Positions 52,472 through 56,828 of a DNA stretch of 56,828 nt are shown here, in pieces. The DNA is from JBGPOS01 sp041488155. GTDB taxonomy: Bacteria > Chloroflexota > Dehalococcoidia > Tepidiformales > Tepidiformaceae. The notes beneath the pieces were generated by a model. The model was not told the DNA's origin and did not search any database. It worked only from the letters and a program-made list of their open reading frames with translations. Made by a program: the position numbers and the translations under genes. The stretch lies in assembly GCA_041488155.1 (NCBI GenBank), contig JBGPOS010000019.1, forward strand, positions 1 through 56,828, given 5' to 3'. Positions within the stretch are counted from its first letter, which is position 1. The number at the start of each line of letters is the position of its first letter.

Positions 52472-52890
52472 GCGAAATCAGTCTCTCGGAGGATGGGAGC
52501 CGGACTCTCCGCGAGGCGGAGAAAGCGTGCTGGGAGACGAACGTAGCCATCGTGGCACCCGAGCATCTGCTAGCAGGGGCGCTTACTGTGCTCGCCGAAG
52601 CCGGGCACCAGGGGTTGCCTACCGCCGAAGTTCTCCAGCGCGCGCTGATGGCGGCGCAGGGGACTGGCGAGCAGCCACTCGATTCGAACGTGATGTTCGG
52701 CTCTTCGGCCCGGACGGCGCTGAACTTCGTCGCCCTGGGCGTGCGCGAAGCAGGGGGGACGATGGTGGACGCGGCCGGGATCGCGGCAGGCACGATTCGC
52801 TCGGGGGAACTGAACCCGATGTTCTTCTCGGCCCTCGGCTGGTCGAAAGAGGCGTTGCTGGAGGCGATCCAGGCCACTGGCGGGACCTAG
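52468..52890 (+). CDS. Standalone Clp N-terminal-domain protein
   Basis: The 140-residue soluble protein resembles a Clp_N domain, the double four-helix repeat of ClpA/ClpC. ETNVAIVAPEHLLAGALTVL matches the usual pattern of conserved helices around PEHLLLALL. No AAA+ module follows, so it is not a Clp ATPase; single Clp_N proteins may act as adaptors or peptide binders. GTG at 52468 overlaps the recJ stop by four bases, which fixes the start. It is convergent with nadE across a palindromic repeat. Confidence 0.75.
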   Translation: MSEISLSEDGSRTLREAEKACWETNVAIVAPEHLLAGALTVLAEAGHQGLPTAEVLQRALMAAQGTGEQPLDSNVMFGSSARTALNFVALGVREAGGTMVDAAGIAAGTIRSGELNPMFFSALGWSKEALLEAIQATGGT

Positions 52891-52938
52891 TCCTGGTCGA
52901 ACTTGACTTCGGGAGCGTGGCGAGCGGCGTGCCGAGAG

Positions 52939-52986
52939 CCCTCATCCCCTCGCCCGTTCTCCCGAGGCGCGGGAGAAGGGGAGGGA
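52939..52986. repeat. Interspersed palindromic repeat, likely two-way terminator (copy 2)
   Basis: The lead-in CCCTCATCCCC is followed by an 8-bp stem TTCTCCCG (52957-52964) and CGGGAGAA (52970-52977) around AGGCG. The stem is extended outwards through mismatches by CCC/GGG pairs. It resembles the element at 2086 in lead-in and stem and likewise separates convergent genes (ending at 52890 and 53059). The remaining bases to 53058 show no gene. Confidence 0.6.
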
Positions 52987-53058
52987 CACAGGCGGGCAAT
53001 GTCCGTCGATGCCTTCAAGTTGAGTTGGTATGGCACTAGCCGGAAACGACGTCCGTGG

Positions 53059-54798
53059 TCAGGCGCCGCGGTAACGCGAGGCGAGCGGCAGCCGCCGATC
53101 ACGGCCGAAAGCGCGGGGGGTGATCTTGACGCCGGGAGGCGCCTGCCTGCGCTTGTACTCGTTCCGGTCGACCATGGCGATGACCTTGCTGACGGTCGCG
53201 GAGTCGAAGCCCATGGCGACGATTTCGTCGAGGGTGCGATCGTCTTCGACGTAGGCTTCGAGGATGGGATCGAGGACGTCGTACGGGGGGAGGGTGTCCT
53301 GGTCGAGCTGGTCGGGCGCCAGCTCGGCGCTCGGCGGCTTGGTGAAGACCGTCTCGGGGATGAACGGCGTCGTGGCCTGGGTGTTGCGCCACCGGGCCAG
53401 CCGGTAGACGAGGGTCTTCGGTACGTCCTTGATGACGGCGTAGCCCCCTGCCATGTCGCCGTAGAGCGTGGCGTAGCCGGTCGCCATCTCGCTCTTGTTG
53501 CCCGTCGTGAGCACTATCCAGTTGAACTTGTTGGAGAGGCTCATGAGGACGTTGCCACGCTGGCGGGCCTGGAGGTTCTCCTCGGCCGTGCCGGGGGAGG
53601 TGCCTTCGAAGGCATCGGCGAGCATCCCCAGCATCGCCGCGTGCGCCGGCTCGATGGGGATCGTGAGGTAGCGAATGCCGAGGTTGGCGGCGAGTTCCTG
53701 CGCGTCGGTGCGGGAGTGTTCGCTTGAGTAGCGGCTCGGCATAGAAACACCGATGACGTTGCCGGCTCCGATGGCATCGACAGCGAGCGCCGCGACGATG
53801 CTCGAGTCGATGCCGCCGGAGAGTCCGATCACGGCCTCGCGGAACGGCCTCGATTTGCGCAGGTAGTCCCGGGTCGCCAGAACGAGAGCCCGCCAGACTT
53901 CCTCCTCGTCGCCGAGCGCCTGCGCGACAGGGTGGAGGAGGCGCCGGGACGGGGTAAGCACGGGCGCAAAGGGCAGTTCGACTTCTTCGATGGGCAGTTG
54001 GCCTTCCCGCTCTCGAAGCTCGACTCGCCGCCGGGGGTCGTGGAGCCGCCGCTGGGCCACCTCGTCGAGGTCGACGTCCACCACCAGGAGCTCTTCTTCG
54101 AATTGGCGGCCGCGGGCGACGAGACCGCCTTCGGCATCGAAAACGAGCGAGCCGCCATCGAAGACCAGTTCGTCCTGACCGCCGACCACGTTCACGTAGG
54201 CGATCGAGACGAGGTTGTCGGACGCACGGGTGGCGAGCATCCGCTCTCGCACTCCGAGGCGGCCACGGTGGTAGGGCGAGGCGTTGATATTGATGCAGAG
54301 CTCGGCTCCGCCGAGGGCGATCGCATCGAGTGGCGCTCCGGGGTACCAGATGTCTTCGCAGATACTTACGCCGAAAGTCAGGCCGCCGGCGGAGTAGACC
54401 GGGATACGCCGTCCGGCGGCGAAGTAGCGCTCTTCATCGAAGACTCCGTAGTTGGGAAGACGGTGCTTGTGGTAGCTGTCGACCCACTCGCCGTCGCAGA
54501 GGATGGCTGCACCGTTGTAGGCATCGCCTCCTTCCCAATCGACAAAGCCAACGACGGCGATGAGGCCGCGAGTGGCATCGACGAGAGTCCCTACGGCCTC
54601 TTTCGAGGCGACGCAGAAGGCTCTGCGAAGAAGAAGGTCCTCGGGCGGGTAGCCGGTGATCGCGAGTTCGGGAAAGGCGACGATCGCGCAGCCGGCGTCG
54701 TTCGCACGGGCGATCTGTTCGCGGATCAGCCCGAGATTGCCCGCGATGTCGCCGACGGTGGGGTTTATCTGAGCGAGTCCGATCCGACAGGTGCGCAT
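53059..54798 (-). CDS. nadE: Glutamine-hydrolysing NAD+ synthetase
   Basis: The 579-residue two-domain enzyme starts with a nitrilase-like glutaminase domain (residues 1-270). Its Glu-Lys-Cys triad is found in FPELAITGYPPEDLL, DSYHKHRLPNYGVFDE and GVSICEDIW. The NAD synthetase domain follows, with the P-loop GLSGGIDSSIVAALAVDAIG, and YSSEHSRTDAQELA and TTGNKSEMATGYATLYGD. It makes NAD from deamido-NAD using glutamine nitrogen. The ATG at 54798 directly precedes the first strand of the glutaminase (RIGLAQINPTVGD); upstream codons are not family-like. It is divergent from glgC. Confidence 0.94.
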   Translation of the reverse strand: MRTCRIGLAQINPTVGDIAGNLGLIREQIARANDAGCAIVAFPELAITGYPPEDLLLRRAFCVASKEAVGTLVDATRGLIAVVGFVDWEGGDAYNGAAILCDGEWVDSYHKHRLPNYGVFDEERYFAAGRRIPVYSAGGLTFGVSICEDIWYPGAPLDAIALGGAELCININASPYHRGRLGVRERMLATRASDNLVSIAYVNVVGGQDELVFDGGSLVFDAEGGLVARGRQFEEELLVVDVDLDEVAQRRLHDPRRRVELREREGQLPIEEVELPFAPVLTPSRRLLHPVAQALGDEEEVWRALVLATRDYLRKSRPFREAVIGLSGGIDSSIVAALAVDAIGAGNVIGVSMPSRYSSEHSRTDAQELAANLGIRYLTIPIEPAHAAMLGMLADAFEGTSPGTAEENLQARQRGNVLMSLSNKFNWIVLTTGNKSEMATGYATLYGDMAGGYAVIKDVPKTLVYRLARWRNTQATTPFIPETVFTKPPSAELAPDQLDQDTLPPYDVLDPILEAYVEDDRTLDEIVAMGFDSATVSKVIAMVDRNEYKRRQAPPGVKITPRAFGRDRRLPLASRYRGA

Positions 54799-54901
54799 CC
54801 GCTTCGAGTATACCGCGAGGGAGAGGCGAGCCGGCGCTGCCGGGTGGGCTGCGGGACTCGCCGGGCCGTGCTTACAATGACGCGGAGCAGCGGGGGTCGA
54901 G

Positions 54902-56191
54902 ATGATCAACGTCCTGGCGATGATCCTGGCAGGCGGGCAGGGCGACCGTCTGTCCGTGCTGTCGGAGCAGCGGGCGAAGCCGGCAGTCGTCTTCGGCGGG
55001 CAGTATCGGATCATCGACTTCGCCCTGAGCAACAGCGCCAACAGCGGAATCACGAAGCTGGCGGTACTGACGCAATACCGGCCGCGGTCGCTGATTAACC
55101 ATATCGGCGCGGGCAGGCCTTGGGGGTTCGACACCCTCGATGGCGGGGTCCAGATGCTCCAGCCGTACCTCGGCCGCGCCGACATGGACTGGTATTCGGG
55201 CACAGCGGACGCGATCTATCAGAACCTGTACGTCATTGAAGAGTCGCGAGCGCGCGAAGTGCTCATCCTTGCAGGCGACCACATCTACCTCACGTCGTAT
55301 CGCAACATGGTGGCGTACCACCGCAGCCAGGCGGCCGACGTTACTGTGGCGGTGTACTCGGTCCCGCGGGAGGAAGCCCATCGCTATGGGGTCCTGGACC
55401 TCGACAAGGACGGGCGGATGGTGGACTTCCAGGAGAAGCCGCCCCAGCCCCGGTCGCCGTGGGTTTCGATGGGCATTTACTGTTTCAACAAAGATGTGCT
55501 GATCGAGCAGTTGCAAGCCGATGCCGACCTTGGTGAAGCAAGCACGCACGACTTCGGCCGGGATGTCATTCCCAGGATCTACGAGGACTACCGGGTGTTC
55601 GGGTATCAGTTCCAGGAGTACTGGCGCGACGTGGGGACGATCGAAGCCTACTGGTCGGCGCACATGGACCTCCTGGCCCCAACGCCGGCGCTGCGCCTTG
55701 ATGACCCGGAGCTGCGGCTTCGCACGGCGGGGAGCACGCTGGCGCCGGCGCGGATCGGCCCGCGGGCGCTGGTGCGCAACAGCCTGATTTCGCCCGCATC
55801 GCAGGTCGATGGCAGCGTCTTCCAATCGGTCATCTCCCCGGGCGTGGTGATCGAAGAAGGCGCGGAGGTGCGCGACTCGGTGATCCAGCATCGTTGCGTC
55901 GTGCGTTCTGGGGCGGTGATCGACCGCTCGATCATCGATAAAGAGGTGACCGTTGGGCGCGAGTGCGTCATCGGTGAAGGGAGCGACAAAGTAGCCAACT
56001 TTGAGCGTCCGGACATCGTCAATACAGGCATCACGATCGTGGGTAAGCGAGTGGTGCTTCCTTCGGGGCTGCACGTGGGCCGCAACGTGGTGATCGGCCC
56101 CGGGGTGCAAGACGAGCTGCTGGAACGCGGGCACCTCGAATCCGGCGCCTCGGTCCATCCGACGCACATGCCGCTCCATCTGTTCGTGTGA
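54902..56191 (+). CDS. glgC: Glucose-1-phosphate adenylyltransferase (ADP-glucose pyrophosphorylase)
   Basis: The 429-residue enzyme has the N-terminal nucleotidyltransferase signature MILAGGQGDRLSVLSEQRAK. PAVVFGGQYRIIDFALSN, WYSGTADAIYQNLYVIEE, LAGDHIYLTSYRNMV and WRDVGTIEAYWSAHMDLL follow. A C-terminal beta-helix from about residue 290 is rich in hexapeptide repeats. The GQGDRLSVLSEQRAKPA stretch has serine where many enzymes have Arg/Lys for allosteric contacts. It makes ADP-glucose for glycogen or related glucans. No glgA or glgB is in the window. TACAAT at 54873-54878 may be its -10 box. The stop overlaps the next gene by four bases. Confidence 0.92.
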   Translation: MINVLAMILAGGQGDRLSVLSEQRAKPAVVFGGQYRIIDFALSNSANSGITKLAVLTQYRPRSLINHIGAGRPWGFDTLDGGVQMLQPYLGRADMDWYSGTADAIYQNLYVIEESRAREVLILAGDHIYLTSYRNMVAYHRSQAADVTVAVYSVPREEAHRYGVLDLDKDGRMVDFQEKPPQPRSPWVSMGIYCFNKDVLIEQLQADADLGEASTHDFGRDVIPRIYEDYRVFGYQFQEYWRDVGTIEAYWSAHMDLLAPTPALRLDDPELRLRTAGSTLAPARIGPRALVRNSLISPASQVDGSVFQSVISPGVVIEEGAEVRDSVIQHRCVVRSGAVIDRSIIDKEVTVGRECVIGEGSDKVANFERPDIVNTGITIVGKRVVLPSGLHVGRNVVIGPGVQDELLERGHLESGASVHPTHMPLHLFV

Positions 56192-56592
56192 GTTCGATGC
56201 GTCTCTACAGCGTGGAGGAGGCGCGAGCTGCTCTCCCCGAGGTGATCCCGATCCTGGAGCGGCTGCGGGAGGCCTACGCCGAGCTAGGGACGCTGCGGAC
56301 CGCGTTCGCCGCTGACGCCCGCGGCGCTTCGGCTGACGGCAGCCTGCTCGCCGATCCGTGGTCAAAGGAAGAAGGCGAGAATCGGGTCGAGCAGTTGACG
56401 GCCACACTGCAGGAGTCAGCGCGTCAGCTCGAGCAACGCGGGATTGAGCTCAAGGATCCTAACAAGGGGCTCATCGACTTCTACCATCGGCGGGAAGGCG
56501 AAGTGGTCTTCCTTTGCTTCATGCTGGGCGAGTCCGAGGTCTCGTACTGGCACACACTGGCAGGAGGGTTCGCTGGGCGGCAGCGCCTGTGA
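56188..56592 (+). CDS. DUF2203 family protein
   Basis: The 134-residue soluble protein shows the DUF2203 pattern. The N-terminal YSVEEARAALPEVIPILERL is followed by a long coiled helix, then GIELKDPNKGLIDFYHRREG, VVFLCFMLGESEVSYWH and the closing GGFAGRQRL. The function is unknown. GTG at 56188 overlaps the glgC stop (GTGA); an ATG three codons later (MRLYSVEEA) is an equally good N-terminus. It is followed by a strong hairpin terminator. Confidence 0.85.
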   Translation: MSSMRLYSVEEARAALPEVIPILERLREAYAELGTLRTAFAADARGASADGSLLADPWSKEEGENRVEQLTATLQESARQLEQRGIELKDPNKGLIDFYHRREGEVVFLCFMLGESEVSYWHTLAGGFAGRQRL

Positions 56593-56637
56593 TCCGGCCG
56601 CCCATTAGTGGACCCGATGAAGCAAGCTCAATGGAAA

Positions 56638-56660
56638 GGGGCGGCCCAATGGGCCGCCCC
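56638..56660. terminator. GC-rich hairpin between convergent genes
   Basis: A perfect 10-bp stem, GGGGCGGCCC (56638-56647) and GGGCCGCCCC (56651-56660), encloses AAT. It is flanked by AAAA-type bases on the left and TTCGCGTTT on the right, so it can stop transcription from both sides. It lies between the DUF2203 gene and the thiolase gene. Confidence 0.8.
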
Positions 56661-56685
56661 TTCGCGTTTGAGTGATCCTGCGGAA

Positions 56686-56828
56686 TTACTTCTGCAGGAT
56701 GTTGATGGTGCAGGCCGAGCAGAGGCCGATGACGTGGGCCAATCCGACCTTGGAGCCTTCTACCTGCCGGCCGCCGGCCTGGCCGCGCAGGTGGAAGACG
56801 ATCTCGGCGATGTTGGCCACACCGGTGG
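56686..56828 (-). CDS. Thiolase family protein, C-terminal fragment (runs off window)
   Basis: The frame is open from the window edge to TAA at 56686-56688. The visible 46 residues, TGVANIAEIVFHLRGQAGG through GSKVGLAHVIG and ending CTINILQK, match the C-terminus of SCP2-type thiolases (acetyl-CoA acetyltransferase-like). The usual catalytic GxG loop near the end is altered: VGLAHVIGLCSACT replaces the common GLAHNxGG. The N-terminus and catalytic Cys lie outside the window, so activity cannot be judged. Confidence 0.75.
   Translation of the reverse strand, partial: TGVANIAEIVFHLRGQAGGRQVEGSKVGLAHVIGLCSACTINILQK

Overview
The window reads as ordinary chromosome of a high-GC bacterium with dense, strand-grouped operons, many GTG/TTG starts, and frequent 1-8 base overlaps between genes. 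The gene set (paired DUF1800/DUF1501 secreted proteins, a DUF11-repeat surface protein, an F420-type luciferase-like oxidoreductase, an Eis-type acetyltransferase, inositol-lipid genes, a bifunctional Pgi/Pmi, a standalone Clp_N protein) suggests a member of the Chloroflexota, possibly near the Dehalococcoidia. This is an inference from content only; an actinobacterial relative is the main alternative. No phage, IS element, integrase or CRISPR array was seen.

Layout. 1-2043: 3' part of a large DUF11-repeat protein. 2181-13957: mixed single genes and short runs (DUF1003, Eis, MFS exporter, alcohol dehydrogenase, two alpha/beta hydrolases, an SPFH protein, a ThDP lyase, an M3 peptidase, a ferric-reductase-like pair). 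Two neighbours here are broken: the SPFH gene has an in-frame TAG and the second hydrolase a one-base frameshift. 14200-17029: DUF1800 and DUF1501 exported pair. 17053-25183: apt, LLM oxidoreductase, mtnA, mtnP, PfkB kinase, GNAT, ahcY, a SAM-I/SAM-IV-type riboswitch, metK. Together these make SAM, recycle S-adenosylhomocysteine and salvage methylthioadenosine. 25200-28689: sugar-nucleotide supply (nucleotidyltransferase, phosphohexomutase, Pgi/Pmi). A tRNA-Arg(TCT) follows at 28743.

28902-35491 lies on the minus strand: a hypothetical gene, a zinc-ribbon/TPR protein translationally coupled to an unusual fusion of a membrane PH-like domain with an ammonium transporter, a HicB-DinB fusion, a cation/proton antiporter and a small hypothetical. 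A LuxR-type regulator (35584) and a beta-lactamase-fold hydrolase follow on the plus strand. 38638-43961 is the most interesting block: ino1, two HX4D acyltransferases, a PHP phosphoesterase, a PimA-like glycosyltransferase and a CDP-alcohol phosphatidyltransferase, in one overlapping operon. It looks like a complete route to phosphatidylinositol and a mannosylated, acylated derivative.

43977-47386 (minus): folD, prfB with a preserved CTT-TGA-C programmed frameshift, and a membrane-anchored peptidase. 47469-52890: acpS, nnr, fabF, recJ, Clp_N protein. 53059-56828: nadE (minus), glgC and a DUF2203 gene (plus), and the C-terminus of a thiolase (minus). Strong GC-rich hairpins sit between three convergent gene pairs and probably act as two-way terminators.
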